Of a DNA stretch of 64,000 bases, positions 1 through 16,480 are shown piece after piece; position 1 is the stretch's first letter; every line of letters begins with the position of its first letter. This DNA is from Halictus rubicundus. Lineage: Eukaryota; Arthropoda; Insecta; Hymenoptera; Halictidae. Location: NCBI RefSeq assembly GCF_050948215.1, contig NW_027488577.1, positions 1,116,001-1,180,000 on the forward strand, written 5' to 3'. The position numbers and the translations under genes were made by a program. Below the pieces are notes generated by a model. The model worked only from the letters and a program-made list of their open reading frames with translations. It was not told the DNA's origin and searched no databases.

Positions 1-1436
1 AGGATAGGATGGAGGATAGGATAGGATAGAGGATAGGATAGGATAGAGGATAGGATACGATAGAGGATTGGATAGGATAGAGGATACGATAGGATAGAGG
101 ATAGGATAGGATTGAGGATAGGAGAGGATAGAGCAGATGATAGAGCATAGGAAAGAATTGAGGACAGGATAGGAGAGAATATAGGATAGGATAGAGAATA
201 GGATAGGATAGATGATATTATAGGATACAGGATAGGATAGGATGGAGGATAGGATAGGATAGAGGATAAGATAGGATAGAGGATAGGATAGGATAGAGGA
301 TAGGATAGGATAGAGCAGGATAGGATAGAGGATAGTATAGGATAGAGCAGGATAGGATAGAGGATAGGATAGAGGATAGGATAGAGGATAGGATAGAGGA
401 TTGGATAGGATAGAGGATATTATAGGATAGAGGATAGGATAGGATAGCGGATAGGATAGGATGGAGTATAGGATAGAATTGAGGATAGGATAGGGTTGAG
501 GATAGGATAGGAAAGAGGACAGGATAGGATAGAGGATAGGATAGGATAGAGGATAGGATAGGATAGAGGATAGGATAGGATATAGGATAGGATAGGATAG
601 AGGATAGGATAGGATAGAGGATAGGATAGGATAGAGGATTGGATAGGATAGAGGATAGGATAGGATAGAGGATAGGATAGGAAAGAGGACAGGATAGGAT
701 AGAGGATAGGATAGGATAGAGGATAGGATAGGATAGAGGATAGGATAGGATAGATGATAGAATAGGATAGAGGATAGGATAGGATAGAGGATAGGATAGG
801 ATAGATGATAGGATAGGATAGATGATATTATAGGAAAGAGGATAGGATATGATAGAGGATACGATATTATAGAGGATAGGATAGGATAGACGATAGGATA
901 GGATAGAGGATAGGATAGGATAGAGGATAGGATAGGATAGAGGATAGGATAGGATAGAGGATAGGATAGGATAGAGGATAGGATAGGATAGAGGATAGGA
1001 TATTATAGAGGATAGGATAGAATAGAGGATAGGATATTATAGAGGATAGGATAGGATAGAGGATAACATAGGGGATTGGATAGCATAGAGGATAGGAGAC
1101 GATAGAGGATAGGATAGGATAGATGATATTATAGGATAGAGGATAGGATAGGATGGAGGATAGGATAGGATAGAAGATAGGATAGGATAGAGGATAGGAT
1201 AGGACAGAGGATAGGATAGGATAGAGGATAGGATATTATAGAGGATAGGATAGAATAGAGGATATGATATTATAGAGGATAGGATAGGATAGAGGATAAC
1301 ATAGGGGATTGGATAGCATAGAGGATAGGAGACGATAGAGGATAGGATAGGATAGATGATATTATAGGATAGAGGATAGGATAGGATGGAGGATAGGATA
1401 GGATAGAGGATAGGATATAGGATTGGATAGGATAGA

Positions 1437-2714
1437 GGATACGGTTGGATAGAGGATAGGATAGGATAGAGGATAAGATAGGATAGAGGATAACATAGGG
1501 GATTGGATAGGATAGAGGATAGGAGACGGTAGAGGATTGGATACGATAGAGGATATTATAGGACAGAGGATGGGATAGGATTGAGGATAGGATAGGATAG
1601 AGGATAAGATAGGATAGAGGATAACATAGGGGATTGGATAGGATAGAGGATAGGAGACGATAGAGGATAGGATAGGATTGATGATAGGATAGGAAAGATT
1701 ACAGGATAGGATACAGGATACGATATTATAGAGGATACGATATTATAGAGGATAGGATAGGATAGAGGATAGGATAGGATAGAGGATAGGATAGGATCGA
1801 GGATAGGATAGGATAGAGGATAGGATAGGATAGAGGATAGGATAGGATATAGGATAGGATAGGATAGAGGATAGGATAGGATAGAGGATAGGATAGGATA
1901 GAGGATTGGATAGGATAGAGGATACCGTAGGATAGAGGATAGGATAGGATTGAGGATAGGATAGTAAAGACGACAGGATAGGATACAGGATACGATATTA
2001 TAGAGGATAGGATAGGATAGAGGATAGGATAGGATAGAGGATAGGATAGGACAGAGAATAGGATAGGATAGAGGATAGGATAGGATAGAGGATAGGATAG
2101 GATATAGGATAGGGTAGGATAGAGGATTGGATAGGATAGAGGATACGGTTGGATAGAGGATAGGATAGGATAGAGGATAAGATAGGATAGAGGATAACAT
2201 ACTGGATTGGATAGGATAGAGGATAGGAGACGGTAGAGGATTGGATAGGATAGAGGATATTATAGGACAGAGGATGGGATAGGATTGAGGATAGGATAGG
2301 ATAGAGGATAAGATAGGATAGAGGATAACATAGGGGATTGGATAGGATAGAGGATAGGAGACGATAGAGGATAGGATAGGATTGATGATAGGATAGGAAA
2401 GATTACAGGATAGGATACAGGATACGATATTATAGAGGATACGATATTATAGAGGATAGGATAGGATAGAGGATAGGATAGGATAGAGGATAGGATAGGA
2501 TCGAGGATAGGATAGGATAGAGGATAGGATAGGATAGAGGATAGGATAGGATATAGGATAGGATAGGATAGAGGATAGGATAGGATAGAGGATAGGATAG
2601 GATAGAGGATTGGATAGGATAGAGGATACCGTAGGATAGAGGATAGGATAGGATTGAGGATAGGATAGTAAAGACGACAGGATAGGATACAGGATACGAT
2701 ATTATAGAGGATAG
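1437..2714 (+). repeat. Higher-order repeat, 704-bp offset
   Basis: Rare variants occur twice exactly 704 bp apart: ggatacggtt at 1437 and 2141, the gacagaggatggg block at about 1560 and 2264, and gataccgtagg at 1921 and 2625. Similarity holds over about 570 bp and ends near 2010/2714, where the second copy reads gataggagacgg. The same variant set also occurs around 10.9-12.0, 33-37 and 43-44 kb. Boundaries are approximate. Confidence 0.7.
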
Positions 2715-3860
2715 GAGACGGTAGAGGATTGGATAGGATAGAGGATAGGATAGGATATAGGATAGCATAGGATAGAGGATAGGATAGGATAGAGGATAAC
2801 ATAGGGGATTGGATAGCATAGAGGATAGGAGACGATAGAGGATAGGATAAGATAGAGGATAGGATAGGATAGATGATATTATAGGATAGAGGATAGGATA
2901 GGATGGAGTATAGGATAGGATAGAGGATAGGATATAGGATTGGATAGGATAGAGGATACGATATTATAGAGGATAGGAGACGATAGAAGATAGGATAGGA
3001 TAGAGGATAGGATAGGATAGAGGATAGGATAGGAGAGAGGATAGGATAGGATAGAGGATAGGATAGGACAGAGGATAGGATACGGATAGAGGATAGGATA
3101 GAATAGAGGATAGGATAGAGGATAGGATAGAGGATTGGATAGGATAGAGGATATTATAGGATAGAGGATAGGATAGGATAGCGGATAGGATAGTATGGAG
3201 TATACGATAGAATTGAGGATAGGATAGGGTTGAGGATAGGATAGGATACAGGATAGGATAGGACAGAGGATAGGATAGGATAGAGGATAAGATAATATAG
3301 AGGATAGGATAGGATAGAGGATAGGATAAAATAGAGGATAGGATGGGATACAGGATAGGATAGGATAGAGGATAGGATATAATAGAGGATAGGATAGGAT
3401 AGAGGATAGGTTAGGATAGAGGATAGGATAGGATAGAGGATAGGATAGGATAGAGGATAGGATAGGATAGAGGATAGGTTAGGATAGAGGATAGGAGAGG
3501 ATAGAGGATAGGATATTATGGAGGATAGGATAGGATGGAGGATAACATAGTGGATTGGATAGCATAGAGGATAGGAGACGATAGAGGATAGGATAGGATA
3601 GAGGATACGATAGGATATATGATATTATAGGATAGAGGATAGGATAGGATGGAGGATAGGATAGGATAGAGGATAGGATATAGGATTGGATAGGATAGAG
3701 GATAGGATATTATAGAGGATAGGATAGAATAGAGGATAGGATATTATAGAGGATAGGATAGGATAGAGGATAACATAGGGGATTGGATAGCATAGAGGAT
3801 AGGAGACGATAGAGGATAGGATAAGATAGAGGATAGGATAGGATAGATGATATTATAGGA

Positions 3861-4700
3861 TAGAGGATAGGATAGGACAGAGGATAGGATACGGATAGAG
3901 GATAGGATAGAATAGAGGATAGGATAGAGGATAGGATAGAGGATTAGATAGGATAGAGGATATTATAGGATAGAGGATAGGATAGGATAGCGGATAGGAT
4001 AGTATGGAGTATACGATAGAATTGAGGATAGGATAGGGTTGAGGATAGGATAGGATACAGGATAGGATAGGACAGAGGATAGGATAGGATAGAGGATAAG
4101 ATAATATAGAGGATAGGATAGGAGAGAGGATAGGATAGGATAGAGGATAGGATAGGACAGAGGATAGGATACGGATAGAGGATAGGATAGAATAGAGGAT
4201 AGGATAGAGGATAGGATAGAGGATTAGATAGGATAGAGGATATTATAGGATAGAGGATAGGATAGGATAGCGGATAGGATAGTATGGAGTATACGATAGA
4301 ATTGAGGATAGGATAGGGTTGAGGATAGGATAGGATACAGGATAGGATAGGACAGAGGATAGGATAGGATAGAGGATACGATAATATAGAGGATAGGATA
4401 GGATAGAGGATAGGATAAAATAGAGGATAGGATAGGACAGAGGATAGGATACGGATAGAGGATAGGATAGAATAGAGGATAGGATAGAGGATAGGATAGA
4501 GGATTAGATAGGATAGAGGATATTATAGGATAGAGGATAGGATAGGATAGCGGATAGGATAGTATGGAGTATACGATAGAATTGAGGATAGGATAGGGTT
4601 GAGGATAGGATAGGATACAGGATAGGATAGGACAGAGGATAGGATAGGATAGAGGATAAGATAATATAGAGGATAGGATAGGATAGAGGATAGGATAAAA
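3861..4700 (+). repeat. 280-bp local triplication
   Basis: Three successive copies have an exact 280-bp period. The variant ggattagata is at 3941, 4221 and 4501, and acggatagag is at 3891, 4171 and 4451. Each copy also carries the agcggatagg, tatggagtatacg and gggttgagg variants in the same order. The shared ggattagata (elsewhere ggattggata) suggests recent local amplification. Confidence 0.8.
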
Positions 4701-7700
4701 TAGAGGATAGGATGGGATACAGGATAGGATAGGATAGAGGATAGGATATAATAGAGGATAGGATAGGATAGAGGATAGGTTAGGATAGAGGATAGGATAG
4801 GATAGAGGATAGGATAGGATAGAGGATAGGATAGGATAGAGGATAGGTTAGGATAGAGGATAGGAGAGTCTAGAGGATAGGATATTATGGAGGATAGGAT
4901 AGGATAGAGGATAACATAGTGGATTGGATAGCATAGAGGATAGGAGACGATAGAGGATAGGATAGGATAGAGGATACGATAGGATAGATGATATTATAGG
5001 ATAGAGGATAGGATAGGATGGAGGATAGGATAGGATAGAGGATAGGATATAGGATTGGATAGGATAGAGGATAGGATCGGATAGAGGATAGGATAGGATT
5101 GAGGATAGGAGAGGATAGAGCAGATGATAGAGCATAGGAAAGAATTGAGAATAGGATAGGATAGAATATAGGATAGGATAGAGAATAGGATAGGATAGAT
5201 GATATTATAGGATAGAGGATAGGATAGGATGGAGGATAGGATAGGATAGAGGATAAGATAGGATAGAGGATAGGACAGGATAGAGGGTAGGATAGGATAG
5301 AGCAGGATAGGATAGAGGATAGGATAGAGGATAGGATAGAGGATAGGATAGAGGATTGGATAGGATAGAGGATATTATAGGATAGAGGATAGGATAGGAC
5401 AGAGGATAGGATAGGATAGAGGAAAGGATATTATAGAGGATAGGATAGGATAGAGGATAACATAGGGGATTGGATAGGATAGAGGATAGGAGACGATAGA
5501 GGATAGGAAAGGATTGAGGATAGGATAGTAAAGACGACAGGATAGGATACAGGCTACGATATTATAGAGGATAGGATAGGATAGAGGATAGGATAGGATA
5601 GAGGATAGGATAGGATAGAGGATAGGATAGGACAGAGGATAGAATACGGATAGAGGATAGGATAGAATAGAGGATAGTATAGAGGATAGGATAGAGGATT
5701 GGATAGGATAGAGGATAAGATAATATAGAGGATAGGATAGGATAGAGGATAGGATAGGATAGAGGATAGGATAGGATCGAGGATAGGATAGGATAGAGGA
5801 TAGGATAGGATAGAGGATAGGATAGGATATAGGATAGGATAGGATAGAGGATAGGATAGGATAGAGGATAGGATACGATAGAGGATTGGATAGGATAGAG
5901 GATACCGTAGGATAGAGGATAGGATAGGATTGAGGATAGGATAGTAAAGACGACAGGATAGGATACAGGATACGATATTATAGAGGATAGGATAGGATAG
6001 AGGATAGGATAGGATAGAGGATAGGATAGGACAGAGGATAGGATACGGATAGAGCAGGATAGGGTAGAGGATAGGATAGGATAGAGCAGGATAGGATAGA
6101 GGATAGGATAGAGGATAGGATAGGATAGAGGATAGGATAGGATAGAGGATAGGATAGGATAGAGGATATGATAGGATAGAGGATAGGATAGGATAGATGA
6201 TATTATAGGAAAGAGGATAGGATATGATAGAGGATAGGATAGGATAGAGCATAGGATAGGATAGAGGATAGGATAGGATAGAGGATAGGATAGGATAGAG
6301 GATAGGATAGGATAGAGGATAGGATAGGATAGAGGATAACATAGGGGATTGGATAGCATAGAGGATAGGAGACGATAGAGGATAGGATAGGATTGAGGAT
6401 AGGATAGTAAAGACGACAGGATAGGATACAGGATACGATATTATAGAGGATAGGATAGGATAGAGGATAGGATAGGATAGAGGATAGGATAGGATAGAGG
6501 ATAGGATAGGACAGAGGATAGGATACGGATAGAGGATAGGATAGAATAGACGATAGTATATAGGATAGGATAGAGGATATTATAGGATAGACGATAGGAT
6601 AGGATAGCGGATAGGATAGTATGGAGTATACGATAGAATTGAGGATAGGATAGGGTTGAGGATAGGATAGGATACAGGATAGGATAGGACAGAGGGTAGG
6701 ATAGGATAGAGGATAAGATAATATAGAGGATAGGATAGGATAGATGATAGGATAGGATAGAGGATAGGATGCGATACAGGATAGGATAGGATAGAGGATA
6801 GGATAGGATAGAGGATAGGATAGGATAGAGGATAGGTTAGGATAGAGGATAGGATAGGATAGAGGATAGGATATTATGGAGGATAGGATAGGATAGAGGA
6901 TAACATAGTGGATTGGATAGCATAGAGGATAGGAGACGATAGAGAATAGGATAGGATAGAGGATACGATAGGATACATGATATTATAGGATAGAGGATAG
7001 GATAGGATGGAGGATAGGATAGGATAGAGGATAGGATATAGGATTGGATAGGATAGAGGATAGGATCGGATAGAGGATAGGATAGGATTGAGGATAGGAT
7101 AGGATTGAGGATAGGATAGGATTGAGGATAGGAGAGGATAGAGCAGATGATAGAGCATAGGAAAGAATTGAGGATAGGATAGGATAGAATATAGGATAGG
7201 ATAGAGAATAGGATAGGATAGATGATATTATAGGATAGAGGATAGGATAGGATGGAGGATAGGATAGGATAGAGGATAAGATAGGATAGAGGATAGGATA
7301 GGATAGAGGGTAGGATAGGATAGAGCAGGATAGGATAGAGGATAGGATAGGATAGAGCAGGATAGGATAGAGGATAGGATAGGGGATAGGATAGAGGATA
7401 GGATAGAGGATTGGATAGGATAGAGGATATTATAGGATAGAGGATAGGATAGGATAGCGGATAGGATAGGATGGAGTATAGGATAGAATTGAGGATAGGA
7501 TAGGGTTGAGGATAGGATAGGAAAGAGGTCAGGATAGGATAGAGGATAGGATAGGATAGAGGATAGGATAGGATAGGATATAGGATAGGATAGGATAGAG
7601 GATAGGATAGGATAGAGGATAGGATAGGATAGAGGATTGGATAGGATAGAGGATAGGATAGGATAGAGGATAGGATAGGATAGAGGATATGATAGGATAG

Positions 7701-10700
7701 AGGATAGGATAGGATACAGGATAGGATAGGATAGATGATATTATAGGAAAGAGGATAGGATATGATAGAGGATACAATATTATAGAGGATAGGATAGGAT
7801 AGAGCATAGGATAGGATAGAGGATAGGATAGGATAGAGGATAGGATAGGATAGAGGATAGGATAGGATAGAGGATAGGATAGGATAGAGGATAGGATAGG
7901 ATAGAGGATAGGATAGGATAGAGGATAGGATACGATAGAGGATAGGATAGAGGATAGGATGGAGTATTGGATAGGATAGAGGATATTATAGGATAGTGGA
8001 TAGGATAGGATAGCGGATAGGATAGGATGGAGTATACGATAGAATTGAGGGTAGGATAGGGTTGAGGATAGGATAGGATCGAGGATAGGAGAAGATAGAG
8101 GATAGGATAGGATAGAGGATACGATACGATAGAGGATAGGATAGAGAATAGGATAGGATAGAGGATACGATACGATAGAGGATAGGATAGAGAATAGGAT
8201 AGGATAGAGGATAGGGGATTGGATCGGATACAGGATAGGAGACGGTAGAGGATTGGATAGGATAGAGGATAGGATAGGATAGAGGATAGCATAGGATAGA
8301 GGATAGGATAGGATAGAGGATAACATAGGGGATTGGATAGCATAGAGGATAGGAGGCGATAGAGGATAGGATAAGATAGAGGATAGGATAGATGATATTA
8401 TAGGATAGAGGATAGGATAGGATGGAGTATAGGATAGGATAGAGGATAGGATAGGATGGAGTATAGGATAGGATAGAGGATAGGATATAGGATTGGATAG
8501 GATAGAGGATACGATATTATAGAGGATAGGATAGGATAGAAGATAGAATAGGATAGAGGATAGGATAGGATAGAGGATAGGATAGGAGAGAGGATAGGAT
8601 AGGATAGAGGATAGGATAGGACAGAGGATAGGATACGGATAGAGGATAGGATAGAATAGAGGATAGGATAGAGGATAGGATAGAGGATTGGATAGCATAG
8701 AGGATATTATAGGATAGAGGATAGGATAGGATGGAGGATAGGATAGGATAGAGGATAGGATATAGGATTGGATAGGATAGAGGATAGGATAGGATAGAGG
8801 ATAAGATAATATAGAGGATAGGATAGGATAGAGGATAGGATAGGATAGAGGATAGGATGGGATACAGGATAGGATAGGATAGAGGATAGGATAGGATAGA
8901 GGATAGGATAGGATAGAGGATAGGTTAGGATAGAGGATAGGATAGGATAGAGGATAGGACATTATAGAGGATAGGATAGGATAGAGGATAACATAGTGGA
9001 TTGGATAGCATAGAGGATAGGAGACGATAGAGGATAGGATAGGATAGAGGATACGATAGGATAGATGATATTATAGGATAGAGGATAGGATAGGATGGAG
9101 GATAGGATAGGATAGAGGATAGGATAGGATAGAGGATAGGATACGATAGAGGATTGGATAGGATAGAGGATACGATAGGATAGAGGATAAGATAGGATAG
9201 AGGATAGGATAGGATAGAGGATAGGATAGGATAGAGCAGGATAGGATAGAGGATAGTATAGGATAGAGCAGGATAGGATAGAGGATAGGATAGAGGATAG
9301 GATAGAGGATAGGATAGAGGATTGGATAGGATAGAGGATATTATAGGATAGAGGATAGGATAGGATAGCGGATAGGATAGGATGGAGTATAGGATAGAAT
9401 TGAGGATAGGATAGGGTTGAGGATAGGATAGGAAAGAGGACAGGATAGGATAGAGGATAGGATAGGATAGAGGATAGGATAGGATAGAGGATAGGATAGG
9501 ATATAGGATAGGATAGGATAGAGGATAGGATAGGATAGAGGATAGGATAGGATAGAGAATTGGATAGGATAGAGGATAGGATAGGATAGAGGATAGGATA
9601 GGAAAGAGGACAGGATAGGATAGAGGATAGGATAGGATAGAGGATAGGATAGGATAGAGGATAGGATAGGATAGATGATAGAATAGGATAGAGGATAGGA
9701 TAGGATAGGCAATAGGATAGGATAGACGATATTATAGGAAAGAGGATAGGATATGATAGAGGATACGATATTATAGAGGATAGGATAGACGATAACATAG
9801 GGGATTGGATAGGATAGAGAATAGGATAGGATAGAGGATAGGATAGGATAGAGGATAGGATACGATAGAGGATTGGATAGGATAGAGGATACGATAGGAT
9901 AGAGGATAGGATAGGATTGAGGATAGGATAGGAAAGAGGACAGGATAGGATAGAGGATAGGATAGGATAGAGGATAGGATAGGACACAGGATAGGATAGG
10001 ATAGAGGATAGGATAGGATAGAGGATAGGATACGATAGAGGATTGGATAGGATAGAGGATAGGATAGGATAGAGGATAGGATAGGATAGAGGATAGGATA
10101 GGATAGAGGATAGGATAGGATAGGATAGAGGATAGGATAGGATAGAGGATAGGATAGGATAGAGGATAGGATAGGATAGAGGATAGGATAGGATAGATGA
10201 TAGGATAGGATAGATGATATTATAGGAAAGAGGATAGGATATGATAGAGGATACGATATTATAGAGGATAGGATAGGATAGACGATAGGATAGGATAGAG
10301 GATAGGATAGGATAGAGGATAGGATAGGATAGAGGATAGGATAGGATAGAGGATAGGATAGGATAGAGGATAGGATAGGATAGAGGATAGGATAGGATAG
10401 AGGATAGGATATTATAGAGGATAGGATAGAATAGAGGATAGGATATTATAGAGGATAGGATAGGATAGAGGATAACATAGGGGATTGGATAGCATAGAGG
10501 ATAGGAGACGATAGAGGATAGGATAGGATAGATGATATTATAGGATAGAGGATAGGATAGGATGGAGTATAGGATAGGATAGAAGATAGGATAGGATAGA
10601 GGATAGGATAGGACAGAGGATAGGATAGGATAGAGGATAGGATATTATAGAGGATAGGATAGAATAGAGGATAGGATATTATAGAGGATAGGATAGGATA

Positions 10701-12164
10701 GAGGATAACATAGGGGATTGGATAGCATAGAGGATAGGAGACGATAGAGGATAGGATAGGATAGATGATATTATAGGATAGAGGATAGGATAGGATGGAG
10801 GATAGGATAGGATAGAGGATAGGATATAGGATTGGATAGGATAGAGGATACGGTTGGATAGAGGATAGGATAGGATAGAGGATAAGATAGGATAGAGGAT
10901 AACATAGGGGATTGGATAGGATAGAGGATAGGAGACGGTAGAGGATTGGATACGATAGAGGATATTATAGGACAGAGGATGGGATAGGATTGAGGATAGA
11001 ATAGGATAGAGGATAAGATAGGATAGAGGATAACATAGGGGATTGGATAGGATAGAGGATAGGAGACGATAGAGGATAGGATAGGATTGATGATAGGATA
11101 GGAAAGATTACAGGATAGGATACAGGATACGATATTATAGAGGATACGATATTATAGAGGATAGGATAGGATAGAGGATAGGATAGGATAGAGGATAGGA
11201 TAGGATCGAGGATAGGATAGGATAGAGGATAGGATAGGATAGAGGATAGGATAGGATATAGGATAGGATAGGATAGAGGATAGGATAGGATAGAGGATAG
11301 GATAGGATAGAGGATTGGATAGGATAGAGGATACCGTAGGATAGAGGATAGGATCGAATAGAGGATAGGATAGGATTGAGGATAGGAGAGGATAGAGCAG
11401 ATGATAGAGCATAGGAAAGAAATGAGGATAGGATAGGATAGAATATAGGATAGGATAGAGAATAGGATAGGATAGAGGATAGGATAGGATAGAGGATAGG
11501 ATAGGATATAGGATAGGGTAGGATAGAGGATTGGATAGGAAAGAGGATACGGTTGGATAGAGGATAGGATAGGATAGAGGATAAGATAGGATAGAGGATA
11601 ACATACTGGATTGGATAGGATAGAGGATAGGAGACGGTAGAGGATTGGATAGGATAGAGGATATTATAGGACAGAGGATGGGATAGGATTGAGGATAGGA
11701 TAGGATTGATGATAGGATAGGAAAGATTACAGGATAGGATACAGGATACGATATTATAGAGGATACGATATTATAGAGGAGAGGATAGGATAGAGGATAG
11801 GATAGGATAGAGGATAGGATAGGATCGAGGATAGGATAGGATAGAGGATAGGATAGGATAGAGGATAGGATAGGATATAGGATAGGATAGGATAGAGGAT
11901 AGGATAGGATAGAGGATAGGATAGGATAGAGGATTGGATAGGATAGAGGATACCGTAGGATAGAGGATAGGATAGGATTGAGGATAGGATAGTAAAGACG
12001 ACAGGATAGGATACAGGATACGATATTATAGAGGATAGGATAGGATAGAGGATAGGATAGGATAGAGGATAGGATAGGACAGAGGATAGGATACGGATAG
12101 AGGATAGGATAGAATAGAGGATAGTATAGAGGATAGGATAGAGGATTGGATAGGATAGAGGATA

Positions 12165-15100
12165 TTATAGGATAGACGATAGGATAGGATTGAGGATAGG
12201 AGAGGATAGAGCAGATGATAGAGCATAGGAAAGGATTGAGGATAGGATAGGATAGAATATAGGATAGGATAGAGAATAGGATAGGATAGATGATATTATA
12301 GGATAGAGGATAGGATAGGATGGAGGATAGGATAGGATAGAGGATAAGATAGGATAGAGGATAGGATAGGATAGAGGGTAGGATAGGATAGAGCAGGATA
12401 GGATAGAGGATAGGATAGGATAGAGCAGGATAGGATAGAGGATAGGATAGAGGATAGGATAGGATAGAGGATAGGATAGGATAGAGGATATGATAGGATA
12501 GAGGATAGGATAGGGTAGAGGATAGGATAGGATAGATGATATTATAGGAAAGAGGATAGGATATGATAGAGGATAGGATAGGATAGAGCATAGGATAGGA
12601 TAGAGGATAGGATAGGATAGAGGATAGGATAGGATAGAGGATAGGATAGGATAGAGGATAGGATAGGATAGAGGATAGGATAGGATAGAGGATAGGATAG
12701 GATGGAGTATACGATAGAATTGAGGGTAGGATAGGGTTGAGGATAGGATAGGATCGAGGATAGGAGAAGATAGAGGATAGGATAGGATAGAGGATACGAT
12801 ACGATAGAGGATAGGATAGAGAATAGGATAGGATAGAGGATACGATACGATAGAGGATAGGATAGAGAATAGGATAGGATAGAGGATAGGGGATTGGATC
12901 GGATACAGGATAGGAGACGGTAGAGGATTGGATAGGATAGAGGATAGGATAGGATATAGGATAGCATAGGATAGAGGATAGGATAGGATAGAGGATAACA
13001 TAGGGGATTGGATAGCATAGAGGATAGGAGACGATAGAGGATAGGATAAGATAGAGGATAGGATAGGATAGATGATATTATAGGATAGAGGATAGGATAG
13101 GATGGAGTATAGGATAGGATAGAGGATAGGATATAGGATTGGATAGGATAGAGGATACGATATTATAGAGGATAGGATACGATAGAAGATAGGATAGGAT
13201 AGAGGATAGGATAGGATAGAGGATAGGATAGGAGAGAGGATAGGATAGGATAGAGGATAGGATAGGACAGAGGATAGGATATGGATAGAGGATAGGATAG
13301 AATAGAGGATAGGATAGAGGATAGGATAGAGGATTGGATAGGATAGAGGATATTATAGGATAGAGGATAGTATAATATAGCGGATAGGATAGTATGGAGT
13401 ATACGATAGAATTGAGGATAGGATAGGGTTGAGGATAGGATAGGATACAGGATAGGATAGGACAGAGGATAGGATAGGATAGAGGATAAGATAATATAGA
13501 GGATAGGATAGGATAGAGGATAGGATAAAATAGAGGATAGGATGGGATACAGGATAGGATAGGATAGAGGATAGGATATAATAGAGGATAGGATAGGATA
13601 GAGGATAGGTTAGGATAGAGGATAGGATAGGATAGAGGATAGGATAGGATAGAGGATAGGATAGGATAGAGGATAGGTTAGGATAGAGGATAGGAGAGGA
13701 TAGAGGATAGGATATTATGGAGGATAGGATAGGATAGAGGATAACATAGTGGATTGGATAGCATAGAGGATAGGAGACGATAGAGGATAGGATAGGATAG
13801 AGGATACGATAGGATAGATGATATTATAGGATAGAGGATAGGATAGGATGGAGGATAGGATAGGATAGAGGATAGGATATAGGATTGGATAGGATAGAGG
13901 ATAGGATCGGATAGAGGATAGGATAGGATTGAGGATAGGAGAGGATAGAGCAGATGATAGAGCATAGGAAAGAATTGAGGATAGGATAGGATAGAATATA
14001 GGATAGGATAGAGAATAGGATAGGATAGATGATATTATAGGATAGAGGATAGGATAGGATGGAGGATAGGATAGGATAGAGGATAAGATAGGATAGAGGA
14101 TAGGACAGGATAGAGGGTAGGATAGGATAGAGCAGGATAGGATAGAGGATAGGATAGAGGATAGGATAGAGGATAGGGTAGAGGATTGGATAGGATAGAG
14201 GATATTATAGGATAGAGGATAGGATAGGACAGAGGATAGGATAGGATAGAGGAAAGGATAGGACAGAGGATAGGATACGGATAGAGGATAGGATAGAATA
14301 GAGGATAGTATAGAGGATAGGATAGAGGATTGGATAGGATAGAGGATATTATAGGATAGACGATAGGATAGGATTGAGGATAGGAGAGGATAGAGCAGAT
14401 GATAGAGCATAGGAAAGGATTGAGGATAGGATAGGATAGAATATAGGATAGGATAGAGAATAGGATAGGATAGATGATATTATAGGATAGAGGATAGGAT
14501 AGGATGGAGGATAGGATAGGATAGAGGATAAGATAGGATAGAGGATAGGATAGGATAGAGGGTAGGATAGGATAGAGCAGGATAGGATAGAGGATAGGAT
14601 AGGATAGAGCAGGATAGGATAGAGGATAGGATAGAGGATAGGATAGGATAGAGGATAGGATAGGATAGAGGATATGATAGGATAGAGGATAGGATAGGGT
14701 AGAGGATAGGATAGGATAGATGATATTATAGGAAAGAGGATAGGATATGATAGAGGATAGGATAGGATAGAGCATAGGATAGGATAGAGGATAGGATAGG
14801 ATAGAGGATAGGATAGGATAGAGGATAGGATAGGATAGAGGATAGGATAGGATAGAGGATAGGATAGGATAGAGGATAGGATAGGATAGAGGATAGGATA
14901 GGATAGAGGATAGGATACGATAGAGGATAGGATAGAGGATAGGATAGAGTATTGGATAGGATAGAGGATATTATAGGATAGTGGATAGGATAGGATAGCG
15001 GATAGGATAGGATGGAGTATACGATAGAATTGAGGGTAGGATAGGGTTGAGGATAGGATAGGATCGAGGATAGGAGAAGATAGAGGATAGGATAGGATAG

Positions 15101-16480
15101 AGGATACGATACGATAGAGGATAGGATAGAGAATAGGATAGGATAGAGGATACGATACGATAGAGGATAGGATAGAGAATAGGATAGGATAGAGGATAGG
15201 GGATTGGATCGGATACAGGATAGGAGACGGTAGAGGATTGGATAGGATAGAGGATAGGATAGGATATAGGATAGCATAGGATAGAGGATAGGATAGGATA
15301 GAGGATAACATAGGGGATTGGATAGCATAGAGGATAGGAGACGATAGAGGATAGGATAAGATAGAGGATAGGATAGGATAGATGATATTATAGGATAGAG
15401 GATAGGATAGGATGGAGTATAGGATAGGATAGAGGATAGGATATAGGATTGGATAGGATAGAGGATACGATATTATAGAGGATAGGATACGATAGAAGAT
15501 AGGATAGGATAGAGGATAGGATAGGATAGAGGATAGGATAGGAGAGAGGATAGGATAGGATAGAGGATAGGATAGGACAGAGGATAGGATACGGATAGAG
15601 GATAGGATAGAATAGAGGATAGGATAGAGGATAGGATAGAGGATTGGATAGGATAGAGGATATTATAGGATAGAGGATAGTATAATATAGCGGATAGGAT
15701 AGTATGGAGTATACGATAGAATTGAGGATAGGATAGGGTTGAGGATAGGATAGGATACAGGATAGGATAGGACAGAGGATAGGATAGGATAGAGGATAAG
15801 ATAATATAGAGGATAGGATAGGATAGAGGATAGGATAAAATAGAGGATAGGATGGGATACAGGATAGGATAGGATAGAGGATAGGATATAATAGAGGATA
15901 GGATAGGATAGAGGATAGGTTAGGATAGAGGATAGGATAGGATAGAGGATAGGATAGGATAGAGGATAGGATAGGATAGAGGATAGGTTAGGATAGAGGA
16001 TAGGAGAGGATAGAGGATAGGATATTATGGAGGATAGGATAGGATAGAGGATAACATAGTGGATTGGATAGCATAGAGGATAGGAGACGATAGAGGATAG
16101 GATAGGATAGAGGATACGATAGGATAGATGATATTATAGGATAGAGGATAGGATAGGATGGAGGATAGGATAGGATAGAGGATAGGATATAGGATTGGAT
16201 AGGATAGAGGATAGGATCGGATAGAGGATAGGATAGGATTGAGGATAGGAGAGGATAGAGCAGATGATAGAGCATAGGAAAGAATTGAGGATAGGATAGG
16301 ATAGAATATAGGATAGGATAGAGAATAGGATAGGATAGATGATATTATAGGATAGAGGATAGGATAGGATGGAGGATAGGATAGGATAGAGGATAAGATA
16401 GGATAGAGGATAGGACAGGATAGAGGGTAGGATAGGATAGAGCAGGATAGGATAGAGGATAGGATAGAGGATAGGATAGA
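12165..16480 (+). repeat. Higher-order duplication, 2184/2310-bp offset
   Basis: Two long copies lie head to tail. The variant aaggattgag occurs at 12231 and 14415 (offset 2184). The variant tataatatag is at 13371 and 15681 (offset 2310). The 126-bp change in offset can be explained by gain or loss of whole 17- and 12-bp monomers. Edges are approximate. Confidence 0.65.
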
